A stretch of DNA of 64,000 bases from Paenibacillus pinisoli. GTDB taxonomy: Bacteria > Bacillota > Bacilli > Paenibacillales > Paenibacillaceae. Shown here piece by piece: positions 1 to 9,151 of the stretch. The number at the start of each line of letters is the position of its first letter. Position 1 is the first letter of the stretch. The translations under genes were made by a program, and so were the position numbers. Location: the NCBI RefSeq assembly GCF_003605435.1, contig NZ_QXQB01000005.1, forward strand, positions 62,001 through 126,000. Reading direction: 5' to 3'. The notes under the pieces were generated by a model. It made no database searches. It was not told the DNA's origin and worked only from the letters and a program-made list of their open reading frames with translations.

Positions 1-891
1 ATGATTAAGTCCGACGGTTCCCTCCATGAGATAGCCGCCGCTGCCAAGCTTCGCTAAGGTGTCGAGCACTTTTTTTACAGATTCGGTCCGAAATGAGCCC
101 GGCTCATAAGAAAATATTCGTTTCAGCTCGTGAATGCCGGCAGAATTGGCAAGTGCCGGATACAGAATTTCCTCCAAATATTCGGGGTAGATGCCCTGAT
201 ACGTAAATAATGCTCGTTTGACAAGCTGCCCACGTTCATCCTTCACATAATTTTCTTTCTTCTTCAATTCCTCTTCCAGCGCAAAAAAATCATCCCAGGT
301 TTCCGGGAGCTTCCAGCCCTTTTCTTGAAACAGGTTTTTATTGTAAATCAGGCCCATTGGTGCGGCGTTAAATGGGGCCAAGTAGATTTTTCCATCCTGA
401 TATGGAGCAAATCGCTTGCTTTCAAGAATTCCTGGAAGAATCATATCCTTTAACCGCTGATCGCTGTCCAAAGAGAACTCGTCGAATACGCCGGTTATAT
501 CCATTAATCCTTTTTCTTTTATTAACGAGGTCATGATCCCGCTTTGCTCCGTATCTGAAATTACGAGAAAATCTGGGGGATTGCCGGCCACTAGCTGAGG
601 CCGGATAACATCACCTATTCGGGGACTGATCGTCAAATGAACGAGCACGCCTGGATAAGCAGCCTCGAAGGTTTCAATAATTTCTTTCCAGTATTCTTGT
701 CCATAGCCGCCTTGAAACACAGCGATATGCAGCTCCTTGTTCTTGAAGGCGTTTGCATTTTGGGCGAAAGGCTCGCGGATAGGAGACTCCTCATCGGAAG
801 ACGCACGATTCGTATATATGATGAATATAGAAACGGCTATCAGTCCAATAACTGTGATCGTGATCCACGTAAGACGCGAGTAAGTTTTCAT
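1..891 (-). CDS. Extracellular sugar-binding protein of an ABC importer (C-terminus outside the window)
   Basis: Reading leftward from ATG at 891, the frame stays open to position 1 (297 codons), so the 3' end lies outside the window. The protein starts with a short basic stretch and a hydrophobic segment (about residues 8-25, ending in IFIIYTNR). There is no lipobox cysteine, so the signal looks like a membrane anchor rather than a lipoprotein signal. The body has the order typical of family 1 solute-binding proteins: a motif like FQGGYGQEYWKEIIETFEAA, then PPDFLVIS, then APFNAAPMGLIYNKNLF and GWKLPETWDDF. Such proteins deliver oligosaccharides to a two-permease ABC importer. It is divergent from the complete binding-protein gene at 1240. 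The specific sugar cannot be told. Function class is clear from sequence; the anchor is inferred. Confidence 0.85.
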   Translation of the reverse strand, partial: MKTYSRLTWITITVIGLIAVSIFIIYTNRASSDEESPIREPFAQNANAFKNKELHIAVFQGGYGQEYWKEIIETFEAAYPGVLVHLTISPRIGDVIRPQLVAGNPPDFLVISDTEQSGIMTSLIKEKGLMDITGVFDEFSLDSDQRLKDMILPGILESKRFAPYQDGKIYLAPFNAAPMGLIYNKNLFQEKGWKLPETWDDFFALEEELKKKENYVKDERGQLVKRALFTYQGIYPEYLEEILYPALANSAGIHELKRIFSYEPGSFRTESVKKVLDTLAKLGSGGYLMEGTVGLNH

Positions 892-1031
892 CGTCTTCAC
901 TCCCTCTCCAGAACTAAGGTACAGATCCTTAACAGACTAATTATGAACATTTTCAATGTAGAAGTACATGAATATTATTGCACAAGTTATATATCATTTT
1001 AGCTTTTTGACTGAAAACGGATACATCTCAT

Positions 1032-1045
1032 TGAAAACGTTTTAG
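1032..1045. promoter_or_regulatory. Weak cre-like box in the divergent intergenic region
   Basis: TGAAAACGTTTTAG matches the CcpA consensus TGWAANCGNTNWCA at 12 of 14 positions, failing only at the last two. It lies in the 348-bp gap between two divergent sugar-binding protein genes, where carbon catabolite control would make sense. I saw no convincing sigma-A promoter in the rest of the gap, and nothing else in it. Confidence 0.35.
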
Positions 1046-1239
1046 CGGTAGATGGCGAAGGTTATGCCAGACTGGTTCGATCGGATAGATAATTTTTGCA
1101 CACTGATGTTGAATTCTATCTACTTGGCCAAATGCTCTTGAACACCGGGACGTCTAGTCGTTAAGCTGAATGCGTGAAAGGCAATGTAAAGGAATGATGG
1201 ATGCCGCTAGTATCCACAAATTTTAGGAGGGGTTAAAAG

Positions 1240-2586
1240 ATGAAGAAAATGGTATGCTTGGCGCTTGCGGTTATGATGGCATTTACTCTGGCTGCATGCG
1301 GATCTTCCAACGAAAGCAACAAGCAAAATAACGCTGCGGGGACAGGCGCTTCTTCGGGCGAGACGCGTACGCTGAAATTTGCTGCACTCGAAACGGCCTA
1401 TGGGAAAGCAATCTGGGAAGAGGTTGCTGCGGCATTTGAGAAACAAGTGCCTAATGTAAAAGTGGACATGACGATTGAGAAAAACATTGAGGACGTCATC
1501 GGGCCATCGATGAAATCCGGCGAGTTTCCTGACGTCATTCATTTGGCAGTCGGTCAACCGAAAGGGCTTACAGAAACCTTTGTAAAAGATAACAATATGA
1601 CAGAGCTTACAGATGTGCTGTCGATGACAATTCCGGGTGAAGAGGGCAAGGTAGGTGAAAAAATTATTCCGGGTTTTGTAGATACGACAATTACGAATCC
1701 ATATAACGATGGGAAAACGTATTTGATGCCGATGTTCTACAGCCCGACAGGCTTGTTCTACAACGCAGGCTTGTTCGAGCAAAAGGGCTGGGACGTTCCG
1801 GCAACATGGGATGAAATGTGGACACTCGGAGATCAAGCCAAAGCGGAAGGCATTGCATTGTTTGCTTATCCTACAACAGGCTACTTCGATTCATTTTTCT
1901 ATGCATTGCTGAATGAGGTTGGCGGTCCCGAATTTTTTACGAAAGCGATGAACTATACAGAAGGAATTTGGCAATCAGGTGAAGCGGGCCAAGCGTTCGA
2001 TATTATTTCCAAGCTGGCGGCATATACCGAAAAAACGGTTCCTGCCAATGGAAATAAAGATAACTTCACAAAAAATCAACAGCTGATTTTGGATAATAAA
2101 GCGCTGTTTATGCCTAACGGCACATGGGTTGTCAATGAAATGGGCAATGCTCCTCGCGCAGAAGGATTCCAGTGGGGCTTTACAGCTCTTCCGGCTGTAA
2201 CCGATGGCGGAGATCGTTATTCGTACACCTTCTTCGAGCAAATCTGGGTTCCTGCCAAAGCTGAAAATGCGGATCTGGCAAAGCAGTTTATTGCATATCT
2301 GTATTCCGATGAAGCCGCACAGATTTTTGCCAAGTCCGGTGCAGTTCAACCGATAAGCGGAATGTCGGACAAGCTCGATGGCGACAACAAGCTATTCTAC
2401 AGCATTTATGACCAGGGAGCAAAAGCTGCAATGGGGGCATTTGTCTCTACGGCTCCGGTTGAAGGCGTTAATATTTCGGATACCGTATTCGGAAGCATAG
2501 ATTCTCTCGTTACAGGCGCGAAAACAAGGCAGGATTGGGTAGAGGCGATTACGAAAGCAAGCGATGCGCTGCGCAGCGCACAATAA
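1240..2586 (+). CDS. Carbohydrate ABC transporter substrate-binding lipoprotein
   Basis: 448-residue secreted lipoprotein. The signal peptide ends in a lipobox (TLAAC, Cys20), followed by a Ser/Asn/Gly-rich linker. The mature part is a family 1 solute-binding protein: an N-terminal segment with FEKQVPNVKVDM, the PDVIHLAVG strand, YLMPMFYSPTGLFYN, WDVPATWDEMW, and the C-terminal segment with FIAYLYSDEAAQIFAKSG. The sequence resembles binding proteins of the N-acetylglucosamine/chitobiose (NgcE) type, but this is a family impression and not proof of substrate. The start is set by GGAGGGG about 8 nt upstream. Two permease genes, a small membrane protein gene and a YesM/YesN pair follow, as is usual for Paenibacillus sugar import loci. 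No ATPase gene is present, so a shared MsmX-type ATPase is inferred. Confidence 0.93.
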   Translation: MKKMVCLALAVMMAFTLAACGSSNESNKQNNAAGTGASSGETRTLKFAALETAYGKAIWEEVAAAFEKQVPNVKVDMTIEKNIEDVIGPSMKSGEFPDVIHLAVGQPKGLTETFVKDNNMTELTDVLSMTIPGEEGKVGEKIIPGFVDTTITNPYNDGKTYLMPMFYSPTGLFYNAGLFEQKGWDVPATWDEMWTLGDQAKAEGIALFAYPTTGYFDSFFYALLNEVGGPEFFTKAMNYTEGIWQSGEAGQAFDIISKLAAYTEKTVPANGNKDNFTKNQQLILDNKALFMPNGTWVVNEMGNAPRAEGFQWGFTALPAVTDGGDRYSYTFFEQIWVPAKAENADLAKQFIAYLYSDEAAQIFAKSGAVQPISGMSDKLDGDNKLFYSIYDQGAKAAMGAFVSTAPVEGVNISDTVFGSIDSLVTGAKTRQDWVEAITKASDALRSAQ

Positions 2587-2689
2587 GCATCACGCTTCGA
2601 CTCGCACTTCTCAATCAAAATGGAACATGATAGCTGCGGACAGTATGAACTGGCCGCAGCAACGCTGCACCCAGGAAGGAGCTTAAGGA

Positions 2690-3580
2690 ATGCCATCTAC
2701 CAGCGGGAGGTCCCGTTTCATATTTTTTTGTTTGGCTCCGGCCGTCGTATTGTTCGTTGTTTTCTTGTTCATTCCAAGCATCGACGTATTTCGAATGTCC
2801 CTGTACAAGTGGGGAGGGTACACCGATACCAAAACGTTTGTGGGATTGAATAATTTCAGCAAGCTGTTTCAAAGTGAAAAGTTCTATCAAGTGTTTCAAA
2901 ACAGCATTTTGTTAATTGTCGTTGTCACGATCATTACATTTGCGCTGGCTCTGTTGTTTGCAGCCTTGTTGTCAAGAGGCAAATTAAAGGGCACGAATGG
3001 CTATCGCGTTGTTTTTTATATTCCGAATATTTTGTCTGTTGTCGTCATTAGCGCCATTTTCTCAGCTATTTATGATCCGAGCAATGGACTTCTCAACTCG
3101 ATTCTTCAATTGTTCCGAGTGATAGATGAACCCGTATTATGGCTGGGCGATCAAAAAATTGTGATTTACAGTCTTGCCGGCGCCATGATCTGGCAAGCGG
3201 TTGGCTATTATATGGTCATGTACATGGCGAGTATGGCCAACATTCCGGAGAGCCTGTACGAATCCGCCAATCTTGAAGGCGCTTCGCCGGCGCATCAGTT
3301 TTTCACCATTACAATACCTCTGATTTGGACCAACATTCGTACAACGCTTACCTTTTTCATCATTAGTACCATCAATATGAGCTTTCTGTTCGTTACAGCG
3401 ATGACTAGCGGCGGTCCCGACGGGGCAACCGAAGTGTTTCTAAGCTATATGTACAAAGAAGCCTATACGAATTCGTCTTATGGCTACGGCATGGCAATAG
3501 GTGTGGTTGTGTTCCTGTTCTCGTTTGCTCTAGCCGGCATTCTTAATGCCGTTACGAAGCGTGATCACCTGGAGTATTGA
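2690..3580 (+). CDS. Carbohydrate ABC transporter permease, subunit 1 (MalF/LacF type)
   Basis: 296-residue inner-membrane permease with six predicted membrane segments, the first around residues 9-30. The EAA loop that docks the ATPase is visible near residue 195 as YESANLEGASPAHQFFTITI, with the conserved EGA-x-P core. It pairs with the product of the next gene to form the channel for the sugar delivered by the upstream lipoprotein. The start ATG at 2690 follows AAGGAGCTTAAGGA. The 103-bp gap after the binding-protein gene shows no obvious terminator, so one operon is likely. Length and topology are normal for the family. Confidence 0.93.
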   Translation: MPSTSGRSRFIFFCLAPAVVLFVVFLFIPSIDVFRMSLYKWGGYTDTKTFVGLNNFSKLFQSEKFYQVFQNSILLIVVVTIITFALALLFAALLSRGKLKGTNGYRVVFYIPNILSVVVISAIFSAIYDPSNGLLNSILQLFRVIDEPVLWLGDQKIVIYSLAGAMIWQAVGYYMVMYMASMANIPESLYESANLEGASPAHQFFTITIPLIWTNIRTTLTFFIISTINMSFLFVTAMTSGGPDGATEVFLSYMYKEAYTNSSYGYGMAIGVVVFLFSFALAGILNAVTKRDHLEY

Positions 3581-3595
3581 GGAGGGAAGAAGAGG

Positions 3596-4492
3596 ATGAG
3601 CAGCTATTCTGCTATGCAAGAACGTAAAGGGAAAGGTGTATTATACAAATTTATTTCCTATATCCCGTTGCTACTGCTAACGGTTATTATTGTGATTCCG
3701 GTAGGCTGGGCATTCACAGCTTCCATTAAAGAAAATGCCGAGTTTTACGGCAGTCCATGGGCGCTGCCCAAAGGGGTTTATCTTCAAAACTTTGCAGATT
3801 CCTGGTTAAAGGCGAATATGGGCGATTATATGCTGAACTCGGTTCTGGTGACAGCAATGTCCATCGCATTGCTGCTCGCAATCGCACTACCCGCGGCGTA
3901 TGTGCTTGCTCGTTACCGCTTTAGAGGAAATGTGCTGTGGAATACGATGTTTATGGCTGGCTTGTTCATCAATGTCAATTATATCGTCGTCCCTATCTTT
4001 CTAATGCTGAATGAAGGAGACAAGCTGTCCAGAACGTTTTTTGGTCAGCCTATTCTATTAAACAACATGGTTGTGCTTGCGCTGGTATATGCGGCTATGG
4101 CTTTGCCATTTACGATCTATTTGCTAGCAGGCTATTTTAAGTCTCTATCGAAGGAATACGAAGAGGCTGCGGCTGTCGATGGCGCGGGACATTTTAGAAC
4201 GATGATTCAAGTCATAATGCCGATGGCGAGACCCGCTATCATAACTATCATTTTATTCAATTTTTTATCTTTCTGGAACGAATACATCATCTCGATGACG
4301 CTGCTTACGAAGCCGGAATTCAAAACCCTTCCTGTTGGCTTAATGAATCTGATGGCCGCTCAAAAATCAGCTGTTGAGTATGGACAACTTTATGCCGGAC
4401 TCGTAATCGTCATGCTGCCAACCCTGCTAATCTATATACTGGTGCAAAAGAAATTAACCCAAGGCATGACCATGGGCGGTTTGAAAGGATGA
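3596..4492 (+). CDS. Carbohydrate ABC transporter permease, subunit 2 (MalG type)
   Basis: 298-residue permease with six predicted membrane segments. The ATPase-docking EAA loop appears about residue 185 as YEEAAAVDGAGHFRTMIQVI, followed by MPMARPAIITI and FLSFWNEYI, all hallmarks of MalG-type subunits. It starts 15 bp after the stop of the first permease, behind GGAGGGAAGAAGAGG, so the two are translated together. It forms the heterodimeric channel with the preceding protein. Nothing is missing or unusual. The family is certain; the transported sugar is not identified. Confidence 0.94.
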   Translation: MSSYSAMQERKGKGVLYKFISYIPLLLLTVIIVIPVGWAFTASIKENAEFYGSPWALPKGVYLQNFADSWLKANMGDYMLNSVLVTAMSIALLLAIALPAAYVLARYRFRGNVLWNTMFMAGLFINVNYIVVPIFLMLNEGDKLSRTFFGQPILLNNMVVLALVYAAMALPFTIYLLAGYFKSLSKEYEEAAAVDGAGHFRTMIQVIMPMARPAIITIILFNFLSFWNEYIISMTLLTKPEFKTLPVGLMNLMAAQKSAVEYGQLYAGLVIVMLPTLLIYILVQKKLTQGMTMGGLKG

Positions 4493-4501
4493 TATAATCG
4501 T

Positions 4502-4657
4502 ATGGGCAAATTTTTTTATGCAGTTCTGTTCCTTGGCGGGATCCTGCTTACAGTGTTTGGTCATCGATCCATTGGCCCGTTGGGGCTTTTCACGATGCTG
4601 CTGGGACTTGGGATGCTTATAAGCGTCTTGTGGATGTATAATCGAAAATATAGATAA
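4502..4657 (+). CDS. Small two-helix membrane protein, fourth gene of the ABC operon
   Basis: A 51-residue open frame begins at ATG 4502, 9 bp after the permease stop, behind GAAAGGATGATA. The predicted product begins MGKFFYAVLFLGGILLTVFG and ends WMYNRKYR. It has two hydrophobic stretches (about residues 4-19 and 26-45) joined by a short turn with HRSIGP, and a basic C-terminus. I know no named family for it. Placement, ribosome-binding site and hydrophobic pattern argue that it is translated, perhaps as an accessory of the importer or of the adjacent membrane kinase. It is too short for usual gene-finding cutoffs. Function is unknown. Confidence 0.6.
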   Translation: MGKFFYAVLFLGGILLTVFGHRSIGPLGLFTMLLGLGMLISVLWMYNRKYR

Positions 4658-4763
4658 ATGAATGAAGAGAAGATGTTTCTGCATTGTGGATACCATCTTC
4701 TTTTCCATGTGTTATGGTATGCGTTATGTTAAAATATACAGACTACCTTCAAGGAGTTTTGCT

Positions 4764-6509
4764 ATGCTGCGTAAATTTAAGATTCAGCATCGATTAATTG
4801 GAACCTTTCTTATTGTATCGGTCATTCCAATTATTTTTCTCGGATTTTACGCATACAAGCTGTATTCGCAGTCGATTAGCGATAAACTCTTTGCATCAAC
4901 CTATCAGGCCATAACGCTAGTGAATAAAAACTTGCTGACTGAGCTGCAAAGTTATCAATTTCTCAATGGCTCTATCTCGACGAATGAATTCGTACAAGCA
5001 AATCTGGCGAATAAACGTGATCAGCATCTGGTTCCATCAACCTCGAAGGAAGCGGCGATGGATGCGATCTTTAGAACCACGTTTCCTTCACATGTTGTAA
5101 CCGTTAGCATTTTGAATACGGATCATACTCCATTTTATGAACTTGGATATGAAACGATCAACAAAAGAGATATTGAGAAAGCCATAGCCGATGTAGACGC
5201 GAATGCGCCATACGATGGACTAACCTATGTAAGAACGACGAGAGCTTACGAAACGATTGCGGTAGGGAGAAGGATCCATGCCGAGCATGACAGCTCTGAG
5301 CAGATCGGGTATGCTTTCGTTTATGTCAGCACAGACTTGTTCTCTAAGAATATATTGTCAAGCGTTGATCTAGGAGAAGGCTCGCAGCTTCTTATTATGG
5401 GACGTGACGGCACAATCTTCTCTTCGAGCGACAAGGAAACAGCCTTAGGAGAGCCGTACCGGGACCCTGCTCTCTTGTCCATGCTAAGACAGGCGCAGCA
5501 AAACAATCGATCCTCATTCTCAGGCACCGTGAACAACGCAAATCAGCAAGTATCCTATATTTATAACGAGCAAATCGGCTGGTATTTGATTTCCTTGATC
5601 CCGTATTCCTATATTAATTCTGAAATCAGTCAGATTACACTGAGTATTTTCTTTATTGTCATTTTGATTGTAATTATTTGTATCATCATTATTTATTTTA
5701 TGAACAACAGTATTGTAAAGCCGATAAAAGGCATTATTGCCTATACGAATCAAATTTCAAATCGGGAGTTTTCTAATCGGATACAGGACGATAACGATGA
5801 TGAGATGAGTGTTCTCTCTCGTAAAATAAACAGCATGGTCAGCGAAATTGAATCGTTGATGGATGCACAAAAGCTCAATGACAAGCGCAAGCGGGAGTTG
5901 GAGCTGCAAATGCTTCAATCGCAGATCAATCCGCATTTCTTGTTCAATACGTTAAATACTCTGCGCTGGCTAGCGGTCATTAATCATGTTCCGGTACTTA
6001 ACAGCGGAATCAGTTCACTGTCAGAGCTATTGAGAAGCACCATCTTAGATCACAATGAAGAAATTACGCTTGATCAAGAGCTTCAAAACCTTGCCCATTA
6101 TTTTGAAATCCAGAACATCCGTTATGCCAACCGCTTTCAGGTTAGCTATGACATTAATGACGAACTTCGTTCCGTATTCATTCCCAAGTTCATCTTGCAG
6201 CCAGTCGCGGAAAACGCGATTATTCACGGGATTTCTGAAAATGGGAAGTCGATCGATATCCGCATTCGCGTTCAGCAGGCCGCGGAGCAGCTTCATATTG
6301 AGATAGCGGATAACGGGAAGGGCTTTGATATGAAGCTTCAACGCGCTTCTGAGCATCGGGACAAGCTGTCAGGAATCGGCATCCATAATGTGAATGAACG
6401 TATCAGGCTCCATTACGGAGAACCATACGGCTTATTTATTTCGAGTGAGGTAGGGGAAGGTACGCGCTGTATAATCATCATTCCAATTCAGAAGTCAGTG
6501 GGAGGTTAA
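4764..6509 (+). CDS. YesM-type sensor histidine kinase
   Basis: 581 residues from ATG 4764, chosen because AAGGAG stands about 8 nt upstream. The same frame runs further upstream but without a ribosome-binding site. Order: membrane helix at about 12-32, extracellular sensor of about 260 residues, second helix rich in Ile/Val, HAMP linker (NNSIVKPIKGIIAYTNQI), then a His_kinase domain with the phospho-acceptor motif QSQINPHFLFNTLNTLRWL and an HATPase domain (QPVAENAIIHGI, IADNGKGFDM, SGIGIHNVNERI). It senses an external signal, presumably the sugar or its binding protein, and phosphorylates the regulator encoded 7 bp downstream. Together they likely control the adjacent transporter operon. Confidence 0.93.
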   Translation: MLRKFKIQHRLIGTFLIVSVIPIIFLGFYAYKLYSQSISDKLFASTYQAITLVNKNLLTELQSYQFLNGSISTNEFVQANLANKRDQHLVPSTSKEAAMDAIFRTTFPSHVVTVSILNTDHTPFYELGYETINKRDIEKAIADVDANAPYDGLTYVRTTRAYETIAVGRRIHAEHDSSEQIGYAFVYVSTDLFSKNILSSVDLGEGSQLLIMGRDGTIFSSSDKETALGEPYRDPALLSMLRQAQQNNRSSFSGTVNNANQQVSYIYNEQIGWYLISLIPYSYINSEISQITLSIFFIVILIVIICIIIIYFMNNSIVKPIKGIIAYTNQISNREFSNRIQDDNDDEMSVLSRKINSMVSEIESLMDAQKLNDKRKRELELQMLQSQINPHFLFNTLNTLRWLAVINHVPVLNSGISSLSELLRSTILDHNEEITLDQELQNLAHYFEIQNIRYANRFQVSYDINDELRSVFIPKFILQPVAENAIIHGISENGKSIDIRIRVQQAAEQLHIEIADNGKGFDMKLQRASEHRDKLSGIGIHNVNERIRLHYGEPYGLFISSEVGEGTRCIIIIPIQKSVGG

Positions 6510-6516
6510 TCTATAG

Positions 6517-8151
6517 ATGCTCCATGTGTTGCTGGTAGATGATGAGCCTATTGTGAAAATTGCTTTACGAACGATGATGGATTGGGAAGAATTAGGATTT
6601 TCGATCTGCGGGACAGCCTCGGACGGAATAGAAGCGTTAGCCCTGGTTAAGGAATTGCAGCCGGATATTATTATTACTGATCTCAAGATGCCCAATATGA
6701 ACGGACTCCAGCTGATAAGAGAGCTGAACGAGCTTGAATATAAAGGTAAAATTATTGTCGCAAGCAATTTTGGCGAATACGAGCTTGTACGGGAAGCGCT
6801 ATTGCTTGGAGCGGTCGATTATATGCTGAAAATCAGCATCAAAACGGAGACGTTAATTGAACAGCTGCAAAAAACGGCAAAGCTGCTTAAAGAACAACAG
6901 GTCACGCTGCAAGAGCAAGAGACGCGAGAGCAAGTGCTGAGAAGCAATTTGAAAAGTGTAAAAAATACAATGCTGAAAGAGTATTTTACGAACCCATATT
7001 CCGAAGCGGATGAGGTTTTTGAGCATCAGGAGATACACTGGAATTTTTTGAACCGGGCGTGTTATTTATTCTACATTAATCTGGAGGGAGCTTCCCTCAA
7101 AGCGGCTCAAAAAATAAGCCTGACGTTGTCATTTATTGAAAATATGATTTTGGACTTGATTGAATCCGAGCAGGATGCAGAGGTCATTCAGGCAGAGGCT
7201 CATTCGATCCTTGTGCTGATAGAGAAGGAACGGCTGCATCTATGCGGCTTTGAGCCGCAGGGCTTTGCGCAGCGAATACAAAAGCTGATTCGAATGTACA
7301 TGACGATGGAGCCGGTTATCGTATATTCCCCGGAAATATGCGGCTATCCGGAAGCGAAAGAAGCGTATGCTGCTTGCAAGGATGCGATCGATATTAACTT
7401 TTACGAGGAGCATTCCTTGATCTGCAGCAATGACATCAAGCTGAAGCATGACATAGAATTCGCAAACTATGTAGACTTCTCCAATGCGATTCTGCGCTTA
7501 TTATATGAAGAGGATCATGTTTCAATCGCGCGTCTATTAACAGATTTTGTTGAACAAGCCAAGCATAACGGCGTGCATCCGGCAGCACTCAAAAGCTTTG
7601 TCTATAAATGTCTGGATTATTTGCCGTTATGCGATCCTAAATTGAAGATTAAAAATCCTGAAGAGTATGAGGCAAACTGGAGCAAAATCCTGGAATGTAA
7701 AAGCTCTGAAACGTTATTAGCGTTCACGATGGCTGCACTCGAGGAGCTGAGATTATGGACAGAGATTTCCAGTGTACAGAATGTCCCCGTGACCAGAAAA
7801 GAAATTGCTGAAGTTGTTCAATATATAGGTAGCCGCTATCAGGACAAAATTACTTTGGAAATGATCGCTGACCATGTCAATTTCAGCGAAAACTACCTGT
7901 GCCGCGTATTTCGAGATCAGATGGGAGTCAGCCTGATTCATTACCTGAATACGGTTCGAATGAACAAAGCGGCAGAGTTAATTATGAAAGGGCATACTTA
8001 TATAAAGGAGATTGCAGCATTAGTAGGCATCGGCGATCAATTTTATTTTAGTCGAATGTTCAAGAAACAATTTGGCGTATCTCCAACCGATTATAAAAGC
8101 CATGTGCTGGCATCCCATTCTCAGCATAAGCAAAAAAGTTTTCCTGGATAG
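6517..8151 (+). CDS. YesN-type response regulator with AraC DNA-binding domain
   Basis: 544 residues. The N-terminal receiver (residues 1-120) has the acidic pair VDDEP, phospho-acceptor Asp54 in DIIITDLKMPNMNG and the conserved Lys in YMLKI. The switch motif reads ASNFGEYELVREA where many relatives have SGY. A long central linker (about 130-420) follows, then a C-terminal AraC domain with two helix-turn-helix units: IADHVNFSENYLCRVFRDQMG and IAALVGIGDQFYFSRMFKKQFG. GGAGG upstream of ATG 6517 and the tight spacing after the kinase gene indicate co-translation. It probably activates the sugar transporter genes upstream. Confidence 0.93.
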   Translation: MLHVLLVDDEPIVKIALRTMMDWEELGFSICGTASDGIEALALVKELQPDIIITDLKMPNMNGLQLIRELNELEYKGKIIVASNFGEYELVREALLLGAVDYMLKISIKTETLIEQLQKTAKLLKEQQVTLQEQETREQVLRSNLKSVKNTMLKEYFTNPYSEADEVFEHQEIHWNFLNRACYLFYINLEGASLKAAQKISLTLSFIENMILDLIESEQDAEVIQAEAHSILVLIEKERLHLCGFEPQGFAQRIQKLIRMYMTMEPVIVYSPEICGYPEAKEAYAACKDAIDINFYEEHSLICSNDIKLKHDIEFANYVDFSNAILRLLYEEDHVSIARLLTDFVEQAKHNGVHPAALKSFVYKCLDYLPLCDPKLKIKNPEEYEANWSKILECKSSETLLAFTMAALEELRLWTEISSVQNVPVTRKEIAEVVQYIGSRYQDKITLEMIADHVNFSENYLCRVFRDQMGVSLIHYLNTVRMNKAAELIMKGHTYIKEIAALVGIGDQFYFSRMFKKQFGVSPTDYKSHVLASHSQHKQKSFPG

Positions 8152-8274
8152 ATGGGGCTCACAGCCACCATGAATTGTTGTAAGACGTGCAGCAGCGTGA
8201 TCGCTCTAGAAACAGAATACATTTCCATTTTGAAGAGGAAGCTATTGAACTAACGGGACACTATAGTTGAACAT

Positions 8275-8317
8275 AAAGGGTTTCACTATTAGTCATGACT
8301 AATATGTGAAACCCTTT
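8275..8317. terminator. Large inverted repeat between convergent genes, likely bidirectional terminator
   Basis: AAAGGGTTTCAC-TATTAGTC pairs with GACTAATA-TGTGAAACCCTTT, a helix of about 20 bp with a single unpaired base and virtually no loop. It lies between the stop of the response regulator (8151) and the stop of the tetR-like gene (8380), which converge here. The T-run is weak, so the termination call is inferred from position. The rest of 8152-8379 holds nothing I recognise. Confidence 0.5.
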
Positions 8318-8379
8318 AATATATCTATCTTTCTTAAATTAGGTGTGCGATTAACAGACGCATAGCTGCAAGGATAGGA

Positions 8380-8982
8380 TTATTGAAAATCCAGACTAGC
8401 CGATCCGAGTCTTGAAATCTTTGAAAATAAAATGGCCATTTCACGTGGAGATAAATCAAAATCACGTTGTATCCAAAGCTGTAACGAACCAATATATGCT
8501 GACGCCAAATAGGAAAATAAATAGAGCTGTTTCACAGGAATGTCAGTTGGTTTGATTTGATGATGCTTAAGTAAATACGCGGATTGAAATTGTTTTTTCA
8601 GAAGTTCAGACATTTGTTTAGTGAACCCAGTAGAATCTACTGAACCCATAAAAATCCGAAAGAAACGCTCGTGTAACTGAATAAACTCAAAGGGACGAAT
8701 AAACCCGACAGGTGGTTCAACGAATGGCTCACGTTCTCCGGTCCGATAGCCTAGTTTCTTAATAATACTTTGATACTCTTCTAAAATCCCATTTTTAAGT
8801 TGTTCCAAAAAATCGCCCATATCCTGAAATTGTACATAAAATGTACCTCTATTTAATCCCGCTCGATCAGTAAGTTCTTTAACCGTAATATCCTCCAGAG
8901 GTTTACTCGATGCTATATCAAACAAGGCTTCCCTTAGAATTTCGCGAGTGCGTAAACTTCGTCGATCCATTTTTACGTTCAT
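8380..8982 (-). CDS. TetR/AcrR-family transcriptional regulator
   Basis: 200 residues. The N-terminal DNA-binding domain is typical: TREILREALFDIASSKPLEDIT, then VKELTDRAGLNRGTFYVQF with the recognition helix, then the DMGDFLEQL stretch. The C-terminal ligand-binding part (about 75-200) resembles the DhaS-like TetR class. AGGAGGAAGTC directly precedes ATG 8982. It is divergent from a DHA2-family exporter across a short gap with repeated half-sites, the usual layout of a local repressor of a drug-efflux gene that also controls itself. The ligand is unknown. Confidence 0.92.
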   Translation of the reverse strand: MNVKMDRRSLRTREILREALFDIASSKPLEDITVKELTDRAGLNRGTFYVQFQDMGDFLEQLKNGILEEYQSIIKKLGYRTGEREPFVEPPVGFIRPFEFIQLHERFFRIFMGSVDSTGFTKQMSELLKKQFQSAYLLKHHQIKPTDIPVKQLYLFSYLASAYIGSLQLWIQRDFDLSPREMAILFSKISRLGSASLDFQ

Positions 8983-9047
8983 GACTTCCTCCTGGATTAC
9001 TAAAAAATTAAGTATTTATTAATCGCAATGACGCAGAGTGTTGATTA

Positions 9048-9135
9048 TTGAACATATCGACGATTGATGAACATTACAAAGGATTACTTTTACATTATAA
9101 TAGCTCAAGGCAAAAATGTTCAACACGATGTTCAA
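9048..9135 (+). promoter_or_regulatory. Exporter promoter flanked by repeated operator half-sites
   Basis: A sigma-A promoter reads TTACAA (9074-9079), 16-bp spacer, TATAAT (9096-9101). Upstream are TTGAACAT (9048-9055) and ATGAACAT (9067-9074). Downstream are ATGTTCAA twice (9116-9123 and 9128-9135), the reverse complement of the first upstream copy. The arrangement suits binding by the divergent TetR-type repressor on both sides of the polymerase. Confidence 0.6.
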
Positions 9136-9151
9136 TAAGGGGGAAGAAAAA

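Noticed and set aside
1207..1836. Long open frame of about 209 codons on the minus strand
   Set aside because: It lies wholly opposite the binding-lipoprotein gene, has no domain and no ribosome-binding site; Cys/His/Arg-rich composition is typical of antisense frames.
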